Positions 36,230-47,667 of a stretch of 64,000 nt of DNA are shown here, piece after piece. A program made the position numbers and the translations under genes. Every line of letters begins with the position of its first letter. The first letter of the stretch is position 1. The notes under the pieces are model-generated. The model was not told the origin of the DNA, did not search any database, and saw only the letters and a list, made by a program, of their open reading frames with translations. Origin of the DNA: Sindora glabra (lineage: Eukaryota > Streptophyta > Magnoliopsida > Fabales > Fabaceae); assembly GCA_020226215.1 (NCBI GenBank), contig CM035235.1, positions 6,647,151 to 6,711,150 on the forward strand, read 5' to 3'.

Positions 36230-37065
36230 TCTACCCCGAGATTGAATAAAGTATGGCTTTAAGGCAACTCCCCCATCGACCTGAATTCCAGATGTGGGTA
36301 CCTCACTCTTCACTTGATCATCATGATCATTCCCTCGTCATCAGCCTCCATTGCAGTTCCTTTTTGGAAGTAATCAACTTTTGAAGTCATAATCATCATC
36401 CATGGCATCAGATGTGGTTTTATTAGCCTTTTTCCTTCTCTTCTCTGCTCTCCTAAGCTTCGTATTTAGTATACCCTCTGCTGCATATAATTTCTCATTT
36501 TGCCTACTAGTATTAGTTTTCCCCCAGTTCTTGCTGACATCATCTTCGTATTCCATAGACTCATCAACATCACCAGCTGTATTTCCAGGAATTGCACCTC
36601 GATTTGACAGTTCAGCCGGTGCCTCTTCCTGCTAAAACATGAATTTGGAGGAGGACAAGATAAAGTTTGGTGTATGCTTACATCATATTGAACGACGTTT
36701 TTTGCAGTTCAAGGCCTACGTCAAACATAACCGAAACCCAAAAAAACCTCTTGAACCATGACCGTGAGCCAATGACCAAGATTTTCCGTCAGTCCCCCCC
36801 CCCCCAAGGAAAAAGAAAAAAAAAAAAGAATTCTGAACTTTAAAACCCATACTACTGTAGAAGCTCGCAGAAAGACACATCTCCCTTGGGTTTAAAATAT
36901 GGTGATAATAATGGTGCACTACTATCCAAAACCGTTAGATTTTATTCATCTACCTAATATTACATAAAATGAATAAAATCCAATTATTAGACTTAGTGAA
37001 GCATTAGTGCATGAAATCTCCCTTAAAACATTATTAAATAGTAAAACACCATTGAAAATTAAAGA

Positions 37066-37345
37066 TGTGTTTGGATATATTTTTATTTTTATATTTTTAA
37101 AAATTATTTTCAAAAATTATTTTTAAAAACTGTTTTGTTATTCTCAAAAACTGTATTTAAATTAAAGAAAAATTAAGATTAGAAGGAAATTAATATTGTA
37201 AATAAAAAAATATTTCATTTAATTATAAAACTGATATTTAAAACAAAAAAAAATTCAAAAAATAACTAAAAGTTATTTTTATTTTTACTTTTAAGTTATA
37301 CATTTAGAGAATAGTTTTTGAAAACAAATTATTAAACAGGTTCTT
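37066..37345. mobile_element. hAT-like MITE in intron 8 of the NSN1 relic
   Basis: ATGTGTTTGGATATATTTTT at the left and the reverse complement of the right end (CTGTTTAATAATTTGTTTTC, then AAAAACTATTCTC) form TIR-like ends with matching TTTTTAAAAA/TTTTCAAAAA blocks. The core is non-coding. TSD not fixed. Confidence 0.45.
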
Positions 37346-39510
37346 TTGTACTTAAAAAAAAAAAAAGATAACAAAGAGACCCTAAATTTGCGAAGTAACA
37401 AAACTCTAACATGCTCTCATCGAAGTTGAGTGGGCCACTTGAAGGAACTTCAACGGGGTTGAAATCATCAGCAGATTGAAGGCTTCCTATGAATGAAGAT
37501 TCACTACTGTACACATCATCGATGTTAAACTCCAGCAAACTCTGAAACTATCTTGCCTTCTGAAGGTTCTTCTTGATTCCTAACTGGAGGCATGGTATAA
37601 TATGGAATCTTACCTGAAAAATTCAAGTAGATATTTCTCTTGATGCATCAATTGTTTCCTATTTTAACTTTAAATAAGAAACGTTTGCAGCTAAATTTGA
37701 TTACTGCTTTTTCTTCATTTTTTGTTTCTAGATATTTCCATTAATGCATCAATTGTTTCCTGCTTTAACCTCAAATAAGAAATGTTGGTAGCTAAACCCT
37801 TAACACCATATTTCCATACCCTCATTCCAGTCATGAAGAATAATCCTTGCAGCCGGTTCAACATCAACAACTCCTCCCTTCTTGAGCTTGCCCAACTGAT
37901 GCAACTTTCTGTAGAAAATCGTCAACAGACTCAAAAGTTGCAATCTTGTAAAGAGTCACCAGCAGTCTGGCAGGACAAAGATTGAGAATTTCCTTCACTG
38001 TATTGGACAAGGACAAGAATAGTCAACAATAATAGGATGAAACGTTCTCAAGGTCAGAGAACGGCATTACATGTTGTCACTTGCCAGTTCACAGCTAAAA
38101 TAACAGCTCAAATCTTATTAATGTACCAGTAACATGGCAATCATTATCATGAGATGTAACTATAATCAATCTCTCTGATGCCATAGAAGTTTACGCATGG
38201 AAATAGACCGCAAAGCATCACAACCTTTGAGACCCCATAGTCTGACCCCTCTCCCTAAAAATCCAAGAGTTCCCTTTAAACTTTGCTACAAGCGCACTAA
38301 ACCGGCAGGCATCATCCCAGGGATTTAACATTGCATTGAATAACCCCATTTGGTTAGGCTTCACCCTTGGTGATAATTGATAAAAGAGGGAAAGGAAAAA
38401 CAAAAGGAAGATAATAGACCAAAAAAATATATTTTTTGATAGAAAAAGAAATTTTGAGAGAAGAAAGAAGAGTACAAGAGAAAAGGATAAGATATCCTCA
38501 AGAAAAAGAAACAGAAAAGATAAAATGATATAGCAAAAGAAAACCACAAGACACCTCAATCAAAGATCTAAAAGAGGAAACCAAACCCTTAGCACCCCCC
38601 CCCTCTTCCCATGTGAAAGAGAAGCTACAGTAAAACGGAACCAGAATGTCATAAACTTATGAAGAGACAAATTTTAGACTTGAAAGTACAAGATAATCTT
38701 GGAAAATTGAGATTTAATCATCCCCCCTTAACATATCTAGAAAACCTCTATATGACATATTACAGGATCTATGGCATAATCTAATTTGGTTGCTGCCTAA
38801 CTGTCTTAGCAGACTAAAGATCCATAAACAGGACTAACCAGATATTCAAATAGACTGCAAATCTAAACTAAATGACAGATGTGCCGCCTTGCTTGGATTT
38901 CAGTTGCCTTGGATTATATATTGATTTGTTAAGAATATTCCAATAAATTTCCTAAACAGATTAACAGTCAAGAACAAGAATTGACTTGACATACCTGGGC
39001 TAAATGGATCATCTAACTTCTCAATTCTTTTGCAATTTTGTAAAGCTATTGAAGCATCATTTTCTCGAGACTTCAGCATGACAACACCAGGACAGCCCAG
39101 CAACTTAACATTTTTGTCCAATTGGACCTCTTGCATTGATCTTGTTAATCCAGGAGTAGCACTAACATTGGCAACATGGCATCTCTTCAAGCTATTAATA
39201 AGACTACTCTTACCAACATTGGGTAGACCAATAACACCGACAGTGATTGACTTCTTGATCTGCCAATGCAAGGGAGGGGGAAAAAGAAAAAAAAGAACAT
39301 ACAAAACAAACAATAGATTATCTAAATCTACAAGAGTGGCAAAAGAATTACCAGGTGAACACTAGAGATGGCACAAATACAATATGAATAAACTAGAGTC
39401 AAATGCAAAATCCCATATAGACAGCAATTAAGAAGCACACCACATCACATTCTGACAATTTAACATCTAATTTATCTATGCTAGAAGCTCATGATCCAGT
39501 AGAGTATGAA

Positions 39511-39528
39511 ATATATATATATATATAT
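39511..39528. repeat. (AT)n microsatellite in NSN1 relic intron
   Basis: Nine or so AT units in the intron between exons 5 and 6. Confidence 0.85.
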
Positions 39529-42500
39529 GAATGATCTCTGTGCATACATGCCAGTATGTATGAAAAAAGAAAAATACACATGCATGTTGACACTTAGGAT
39601 GACATAAATATCAACATCAACAGACCCTTCCTACAACTCAAAACATGGAACAGTCAACACTCTCTCCTATATACAAAAGAATAAGACAACAGAAAGCCCA
39701 TAACACCTATCCTATACCAAAGCCAATGGCCACCCCAAAAAGTTCTAGCATTTAACTTGATAAAAAAGGATCTTTCTAATTCTTGAACAATGAAGGATAA
39801 AAGGATTGATGGCATTCCTCTCCATCACAATGCATCAAGTGACACCACTCAATGCAAGAACAGAATTCTTCAAATCATCCCTCTTATTTAAAGACTGACA
39901 AACTTGTTTTCACTATTTTAAACCAACAGTTTAAACATAAAATAATGAATTTAAAAGACCTCTGATTTCAATTGTGAATGTTATTTTCCTCTGACCCTAG
40001 CAGCATTTCAAATGCAGCCCCACCTTGCATGCCATTTATTTCAAATTTCAGTATAGGCATGCCCTCAGTTTTCTTTCTAACTTTTGTCCATTTAAAATCA
40101 GATTGTTGATTCACTTATAAATATGATTTGGGTTGCTGATAATGTGAACTACTATATAGAAAAGGCAAAACTGCAACCCCAACTGTTTGCAATATTTGCT
40201 TCGGTAATATAGTGTTTCTTGGACCTAGCATTTAGAAGTCAATACTTACAATAATTCTTCATCATTAAAATAAATGTTTAGCTTAATGCATTTAGCCTAA
40301 AATACAGGCTTAAATCATAGTTCCAAAAACAAATTCATTTCCCAAACCACTTAAAAATGGTACATAAACAAAATAGAAGCATAACCAGAAATGCTTGTAA
40401 GCCAACATCAAATATTAGAGAATTAAATAAAAAATAAATAAATAAACATGAACATAGATGACCATATACATATTCATGCAAAACAAATAAATCAATAATA
40501 AGGGCAAGGGAAGCATGAACTAATTAAAATATCTCTCATTAATAGGGTAAGAGCAGATTCAATAGCAAAGCTATATATATTACCTCATGACTTCTTGAGT
40601 AATTCTTCAACAATTTGATAAGGGTATCAGCGCCAAGGCAATCCCTTGTTTGCAGAAGATTACTTGGTTTGACAGCTTTTGAGGAAGATTTCCACCCTAA
40701 GTTTAATCTTTGCTCTTGAGTGCTACACTTGAAAGCCACAGTGGGCAATTCTTCTCTCAAATACTTAAGCCATTTCTCTACAGCTTCTCAGGGCACAAGG
40801 TCTGACATAAAAGCACATATGTGATAAGCCATGTTTCAAATGCAAAGAACAGGAGGAAACATAAATAAGGAGGAACAGATGGGATAAGATACCAATTTTA
40901 TTTAGTAGCAGTACTAGATGCTTATCGGGACCAGCTTTCAACACGAACTTTTCCATATCAGTGCACCGGGTGCCCAGAAGATCCTGGGCATCAAGGACCT
41001 CCACAATAACATCAGAGGCTTCAATGACCTTCAAGATCCTTGTAGAAGGCCCTATCAGAATTGTCTGTGAAATATAAGAATGCAAGACAAACTAAAAATT
41101 AAAAGCAAGGAAGGTAAACACACAACCTATACCAAAATTTGAACCAATAAGAATCAAATACCTCTGTTCTTCCTAATTGAAGTGAAATCATTACCACTCT
41201 TTCCTGCAGTTTCAGTCAATTTGGAGACATCATCATCCTCTAGCAAACCCAACTTTCTCTTCCGAGCCTGAGACAGTGATGGACACAGCAAGAATTACCA
41301 TTTCATCAGAATGACAAATCACTAGAAGTGCCCACCAGCACTACACAGAAAATTCAAATGATAATATATAAAATTAAAAAGTAATAAACCAATGTGGCTT
41401 TAGTATAGAACTACACCTGAGAATGGCAAAATCACACGGTACATATATGTAGATAATAGCTCCTAAACATCACGAAAATAAATAAGATAGCTGCACTGAC
41501 TGCGTTATATTGGAAAATAAGAATAAGAATGTAGTGTAACACAGGAGAACAATTTTAATAGTCAATAAAATTAGGGAAAACCAATCTATCTATATAGATA
41601 GTATCCAACATTCTAAAGTCATCATCAAACCCACGTCCTATCTTAAATAGTCACCAGAACTATAATGTCTATTCTACAAAGTGAAAATATTGCGAGATAC
41701 ATCACTCTACAACGTAAAAAGACATAATTTTGGGAAATAAATTTGATTTCTTTTCATGCTTTAAAGAATTCAAAATAGAAACTAGAATCATTGCGCAGTA
41801 TATTCTAGCTATTAAATCTTTGCACAGTATATACTAGCTATTAAAAAGAAACCAATCCATACCCTCTCTTTGCGCTCAGCTTTCTTCTGCTCCAATTCCT
41901 CAATAGCACGGGCCCTTCTTGCTTCAAGGGCCTTAAGCTCTTGTTCTTTGAAAGGCCAATCATTGGGAATACCAGGATCCTTCTCAACTTTCCTCTTACG
42001 GTTCAAGTTAAGCTTTTTGACTTCTTTAGCCTTCTTCCTGTGGTGCTCTTACACCTTCCTAATGATCTTGTATTTCTTCCTCAATGGGACCCTCTTACTC
42101 TTACTCTTACTCTCTGCAAAAAACCAAAAATCATAAAGAGTGACAAACACTCATGATTTATAAAATGATGATGTCGAAGATAATCGGACAGAAATTGATG
42201 TGTGAAGAAGTTTTGTATGTTTTTCTTACTCTTTGCTCTTCTTCACCATTTTATGGTTCTTCAAAACTGACAGTGGAAAGTAGGAGACAAGGGCTAAACT
42301 CCCGTATTCCCGATGAAGGACCCGGCGACAATAGGCTTGTGGCGTCCAAGGACTCCTCAAGCAAAATTAGGGTAGGGTGTTAAACGATGTCGTTTTATGA
42401 AACTCATTTTAGGGATTTTCCTCCCTCCTTGGAGTTGCTACTCGGGTTTAAGCCTCGGATTGTATGTGTCATACAACAAAGATTTTTTGGAGTAATTTCT

Positions 42501-42661
42501 CCACAAAGTTTTAAGATTCACTAGAACAAAATAGAAGAGACAATAATAATGAAATTCTAACGACATAATAGAACTAAAAAAATTAATCCAAAATCGAATT
42601 TTTTTTAAATTGACTATATTAATAACTTTGAATAATTAAAACTAAAATTAAAATTATATCA

Positions 42662-42681
42662 ATACCCATGCTATGCATGGG
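42662..42681. repeat. GC-containing hairpin resembling the Helitron end at 34391
   Basis: ATACCCATGCTATGCATGGG aligns with ATACCCGTGCAAAGCACGGG at 34391 but is not followed by CTRR-T. It may be a decayed Helitron terminus. Confidence 0.35.
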
Positions 42682-43457
42682 GCAAGAAAAATAAAGGTGA
42701 AATGATATAATTTAAAAATTAAAATAGTATGTTAAATTATAAACATTCATAAAATATATTATAAAAACATTATTATATATCAGACGATTTCATGATTTTG
42801 TATTATTTTTTAATTGATATTTTCATAAATATCATTTCATGAGATATTATTACTAATAATATAATAAAAAAAATTTCACCCTAGTTTGAGATAAATAAAA
42901 ATTGTGCATGCAATTATAAAAAGTGTTTAATATTTATATTTTTATATTATGAATCTATTTGAAATTAATTATTAATTTTTGTATGCATTTCCTTGAAATT
43001 AATTATCTATCACTCATTTTGCAATTTTATATGCAATTAATTCTCATTTATTCTAAAAAATAATATAAAATTAAATGAATGTTTATTTTATAATAACATA
43101 ATCATAAAATTTATAAGCATGTGCACGTATGTTTGTTATTATTATAATTTTTTTTGTTATACTTTGATTGTATAATTACAAAAGGTTTAGTTTGAACTTA
43201 TTACTATAATTTTTATCCTATTTTACTAATTTAATTGTAGTTCAATATGTAAATATATTTTCAAAATTTTTAATTTTTTTTACCCAAGCATCTTGCATTA
43301 TAAATTTTTAAAAGGTAATCACTTTTTTAAAATTAATGAAACATATTGATGATGATAATTTATATTTAAATAGATATGTCATATATCAGTCACATTTCTT
43401 GAACCCGTGCTGTTCAGGTTTGTACAAAAATAATAATTTAAATAAATCAATAATTAT

Positions 43458-43800
43458 TCTCTACCCTTTCCAACAGTAAAATTTATAATAAGTAATATTT
43501 AAATAAAACATATAGATATTAAATACAAAAAATTAAAAATATAAAACTCCTTATAATATGTTAATTAATCAAATCAGTATTTAAATACATAAGGAAATTG
43601 ATAAATATTATTGTGATATATAATTATTATCTAACCCTTTAATTATATAATGTATAATAAATGATATCTCAATAAAAGATATACTTCATTAAGTATGGAA
43701 AATATAAAATTTAAAAATTAAAAATTCCTTACAATGTACTAACTATTAATTCCAATTAGCATTTAAATAAGTAACAAATTTACAAAAATTAATGGCTAAT
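43458..43800. repeat. Divergent two-copy tandem repeat, unit about 180 bp
   Basis: CTACCCTTT... TATAATAAGTAATATTTAAATAA and CTAACCCTTT... TATAATAAATGATATCTCAATAA both continue through AAAATATAAAA, ATTAAAA, TCCTTA(T/C)AATGT and AGTATTTAAATA/AGCATTTAAATA blocks. Confidence 0.55.
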
Positions 43801-45374
43801 AATAGTTATAATTGTAAGAATTAATGGCTAGTTATAATTATATCAATATTAATGGTAAGCATTAGTGCAAAATTACAAATATTTATAAAATTAATAGATG
43901 GCATTAATTTAATTAATATAATTAGAATAAAAAAATCCAATAAATATTGATAAGGAATTAAAGAATATTTAACTTAATACATTAATTCATAGTTAAAATT
44001 TTTAGAAAAAAATTCACAAATTTAATTTAATTCAACTATGTAATGTGTAATGCAAGAAAAGTCAAAACTTAAAATTCATTAAAAAAGGAAATAAATTGAA
44101 AAATAAATTATTGTAATAAAATTGAAAATCATACCACAAATTATAAAATGTAAATAATCAATGAGAAATGATATTCATGTAATATTGTATTTGAACTCAT
44201 TCAATAATATGTAATGTTTTAAAAGCTAGACATCCATAAGGAAGGACAATAGTTACTATTATAAGCTATAAATATACCATAAAATTATAATAAATAAGTA
44301 ATGATTTAAATGGAGAAAAATTAATAATTTATGGAGGAGTGCAAACCTTATTGTAATATGTTGAGATAGAGATGGAAAACAAGGAATATAAATGAAAATA
44401 TAATTTTTATTCAAAAAAATATTATTAATGAGCAAAAATTATAATATCTTTATATGGCTTATCTTCTTCCTTTCAATCTTTCCTTTTCTAAAATCATTGT
44501 TTTTGCCCATAATTACGAAAACATCACTTAATAAAAACTCAATTTTAAGACCATAATTAGAAAGAACACAAAAATAATGTTTTGACTTTTGCTCACAACC
44601 CTATTTTGACAAAATTTGTTGACTAAAATCACAAGAAAAAATTTATAAGAATTTAAAATGAAATATAAAGCTAAAAACTTAATAAAAACGTTAACTTAGA
44701 GAGAGTAAAATAATTAGGAAGGAAATTGGAATTCTATGCACACAAATAAAGAAAAATTATTTCATCAATTGAATTAAACAAAATCCTAATATCATTATTA
44801 AAAATGATAGAATGAATTTGAAATTCCAAAAGGAAAAAAAAACCATAGAAAATGAGAGATAAGAAAAGAGATTGAAAATTTGATCAAGATAAAAAAAGAA
44901 TAAAATTTGAATTAACATTCTAGAGTATGGAAGGTTGAAAAGTGTGATTTTATATAGAAATAATAACTCAAAAAAATGAAGAAATCATAAAATGAGTTAT
45001 CATAGAGATTAAGAATCTCAAATCCAAAGAGTGAGGAAAAGTAAAACTTAGAAACGCAAAAAGAAAAAAGAAGAATCAAGGACATTATGAAAATTATTAA
45101 TGTAAATTAAATGTAATTGAGATTATATAAATTATAATAATGAAATAGAGAGAGATTATTGAAATGCAATAAATGAGAGAAAGAAATCATGTATTTTTTT
45201 TAATTTAATATAAATTGCTACATATATAAAATATTCAATAACTTGTATAGGTTGTATGAGTATGACTCATTACAATATAGTATTCATACAGAGGAAATGA
45301 TAAATTGGCATGTGGCAAGTTACGAGAATAACACTTGTCATAATATAAGGTAGGAACATGGCTAACATATAATA

Positions 45375-45402
45375 CTAGTTTAAGTCTCGTGCATTCACAT
45401 GG
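45375..45402 (-). mobile_element. Helitron-like 3' terminus, minus orientation
   Basis: On the minus strand the sequence reads CCATGTGAATGCACGAGACT, then TAAACTAG and T. It aligns with the 34391 terminus (hairpin, short A-rich spacer, CTAG, T), but the stem is imperfect. The body would run toward higher coordinates, where the Tudor-SN fragment lies in the same orientation. Confidence 0.42.
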
Positions 45403-47203
45403 AAATATATTATTTTATTACAACTAACATATATATAATGTATATACAAAAAATGAGAATGATTTTAAATGTTTTAGAATGAAATTTATCATATTTGCAT
45501 TTTTTCATATATACAACTTTAAAAATAATATTGTTACAAAATAAAACTTGGAAAGATTGCTAGCAAAGGTGTCAATACATAGTGGTAGTTCCATTAATTG
45601 TCACTGAAGGGTTACTTTACTTGAGATGTAGCAAAAGTTCTTCAAGCATTTTAAAACTACAAAATAAGATTAGTGTTAATTTTCAATTAGAACATAAATA
45701 AATTGGAGGGATTCCAACCAATACGAATTAGTTGGAGAAATTTGATACCTCTTTTGAAATCATATTTAACATAGAAGCAAAGCAAATTAATTACAAATGA
45801 AAATCCACCATGACAATTTCTTCATGCATTAGAATTTTAAGAATAATATTTTCCCTAAAAGTATGTTAATAGTTTATTCATACAACTATTTTAATGCAAT
45901 CTTAAAGTTGCTTAGTCTTTAAAATAAACATGTTAATCAATTTAAACTCACTATGGGAATTGAAATTTGTAACTAGTTTTAACTCCTTAAACAAAAATAT
46001 TAACATAGTATAGATATTTTCTCTTATTTATGCTTTAATACAATAGTAAAAAAGAAAAGCAAATTTGCACTTGGAAGGTAATACATTGCAAAATCAGTTC
46101 CAAATATATTGAAATACTTGCAAGGTACAACTCCTACATTGCTATACAAAAGTCATATACATTTAAATTTTTCATTCATTACTATTCAAATTCAATTCAT
46201 ATTGATTGCAACAATTACTAATTTTTTAGAAAACTAATAAAGATATCCAACATCAAGGTATAATATTAGCAGAAAACTAGTTAATGTTACTTCATTTGCC
46301 TTATGCACTTGAGAAATGTTAGATTGTTCTTTTGCATCATAACTCATTGATAAGGGCAAAAATAGAAAGATAAAGAAAAGGTAAGTAAGAGCAAACCATA
46401 TGTCATTGCAACTATGCATTGTGAAATATTGGATGCAAGCATGCTTCCTCCCACTATAGGTGAAATACATAGGGTGTGCCTAATAATGGCCCCTACCATT
46501 GCTCCTAATGCATTTTTGTGCGTTGCTAGCTACAAGATAATTATGGATCATGAAAAATTGTAGCCATGTAACAAATTCAAAAGGTGAATATTTTTAAATT
46601 ATAGATAAAAATCAAAGGATAAAAAGATATAAATATCTACATCAAGACATCATATGATGAAAGTAGAATGTTAAGAAAGAACTAAATCTATCAAAATTTA
46701 GGTTTCTTACTTCAAATGTAACAATCTGACTGTGATTCCCACACTCAAAAAGAAGAGTTAAAATACAATGACAAAATAGCTTTGGATGGGAATATCAATA
46801 TGCCATCAAACAATCAAATAAATAAATGCAATAGTTACTTGCACTTGTCTCCAAAAATATTAGTGTATAGAATCTTGAAAAAAAACATTTGGAAGATTAT
46901 TTTCCTTTATCTAACTTTAGATATCTCTTATGTCTAATTAAAAAAAGGCAAATTTAGAACAATAACCAAATTTGATCAAACAAAATGAAAGGACATAGGG
47001 GAAACTTTTGATAAAAGCTTGCGTAAAAAAATCAAATTTATTTCAAGAATATGATAATTCTTTCTACAAATAGTATGAATACACCAATTATAAAATCCCT
47101 CCATCATGTGTACATGAAATTACAGAACCTACAATAAGGATTCAATTTAGAATAATTTGTAGGGAAAATACAATAAAAATGTTAACTATTATTTACTTCT
47201 TAC
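45403..47203. other. AT-rich region downstream of the Tudor-SN fragment
   Basis: No further Tudor-SN exon could be aligned with confidence. A minus-strand segment near 47080-47150 vaguely resembles a following exon but is too degraded to call. The ORF at 46234-46470 has no recognised domain. Confidence 0.35.
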
Positions 47204-47667
47204 TTTAAGCTTTTACTTTCTATTATATTGTTTAGCTTGCTCCAAAAAGATGAAAATTAGGACCACTAAAGGAGTTTTAAAGTAATGCAACTGTCATATT
47301 GGTCTTTAACTCCCATAAAGATCCCAAGAAAGTTCCAGTCCTATCAATATTTTTTACTTCAATTTATAAATAATAGCAAATATATTTAATAAAGCAATAA
47401 CATGAAAGAATGCATAATTGAGAAGAAATGGATTACCTCAACATCTTTCTGTATTAGATTTTGCCTTATTAGTCTAATTGCCTTATCGGAGTAAAGCACA
47501 TCACAACCAAGACATCTAACATTAAAGGATACCAAAGCAATGCGATATGTTTCTTTTGAAATCAATAATTTGAAATGATGACCATTGAGGACATATTCCA
47601 TAATAACAAGTGTTTTTCTACTTCTATGCAGGAAACGCACAAAATCTCTAGCCTTTTTGGCCAATGC
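47204..47667 (-). pseudogene. Tudor-SN (TSN, staphylococcal-nuclease-like) two-exon fragment
   Basis: Exon a (47667-47437, 77 codons, both splice sites present, no stop) reads KKARDFVRFLHRSRKTLVIM and EYVLNGHHFKLLISKETYRI, ending QKDVE. This is the plant TSN nuclease-repeat segment normally like EYVLSGHRFKL...KETCSIA. Exon b (47363-47204) continues IEVKNIDRTGTFLGSLWELK and NMTVALL, then a TAA where the family continues LLEAGL. A run of about 30 residues follows with a +1 frame change before EQAKQ and a KLK-GTAAG donor. The acceptor of exon b is AA, not AG. Intact TSN is a scaffold protein of stress granules and RNA metabolism. Only about 130 of roughly 990 residues are here, with the intron retained, so it is a DNA-level fragment and not a retrocopy. 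Confidence 0.85.

Larger units (their letters stand above)
36230..42249 (-). pseudogene. NSN1: Nucleostemin-like GTPase NSN1 (GNL3 homologue), decayed multi-exon copy
   Basis: Minus-strand order: ATG 42249 and exon 1 (MVKKSK); exon 2 (about 42134-41873) with the basic nucleolar domain (KEQELKALEARRARAIEELE); exon 3 (41267-41162); exon 4 (41064-40893) with the DARxP region and G4 NKI; exon 5 (40801-40584); exon 6 (39259-38995) with G1 GLPNVGKSS and GATPG-like SATPGLT; exon 7 (37997-37820); exon 8 (37613 to about 37410); exon 9 (36628 to about 36245). Lesions: TAA 42051-42049; about 2 bp lost near 41031; TGA 40790-40788; about 2 bp lost near 37892 and near 37533; doubtful exon 8 donor; 1 bp gained near 36380; a further frame change near 36333. 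DARDP reads DAQDL, and the G3 DCPG reads GCPG. The intact family is a circularly permuted nucleolar GTPase needed for 60S ribosome assembly. The retained introns mean a genomic duplicate, not a retrocopy. Confidence 0.9.
42250..45374. other. Old promoter side of the NSN1 relic, then AT-rich repeat debris
   Basis: The first 250 bases are relatively GC-rich, as expected of a former promoter and 5' UTR. From about 42530 on, the DNA is very AT-rich with no gene. It holds an imperfect palindrome (42662-42681), a second CCCGTGC-type remnant near 43404 and a two-copy repeat (about 43458-43800). Short repeated ATTAATGGCTA motifs occur near 43790-43860. Confidence 0.45.

Noticed and set aside
38218..38559. 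113-codon hydrophobic minus-strand ORF, membrane-protein-like
   Set aside because: It sits in the NSN1 relic's intron between exons 6 and 7. The hydrophobic run comes from T-rich intron sequence.
39030..39365. 111-codon plus-strand ORF
   Set aside because: Antisense shadow of the NSN1 exon carrying GLPNVGKSS.
36230..42249. Functional NSN1 gene
   Set aside because: In-frame TAA and TGA codons, several frame changes and loss of the G3 Asp cannot all be avoided by alternative splicing of the exons seen.
46681..46760. VWESQ-like stretch near 46730 as another Tudor-SN exon
   Set aside because: The true continuation (DRTGTFLGSLWE) is at 47263-47363, so this short match is coincidental.
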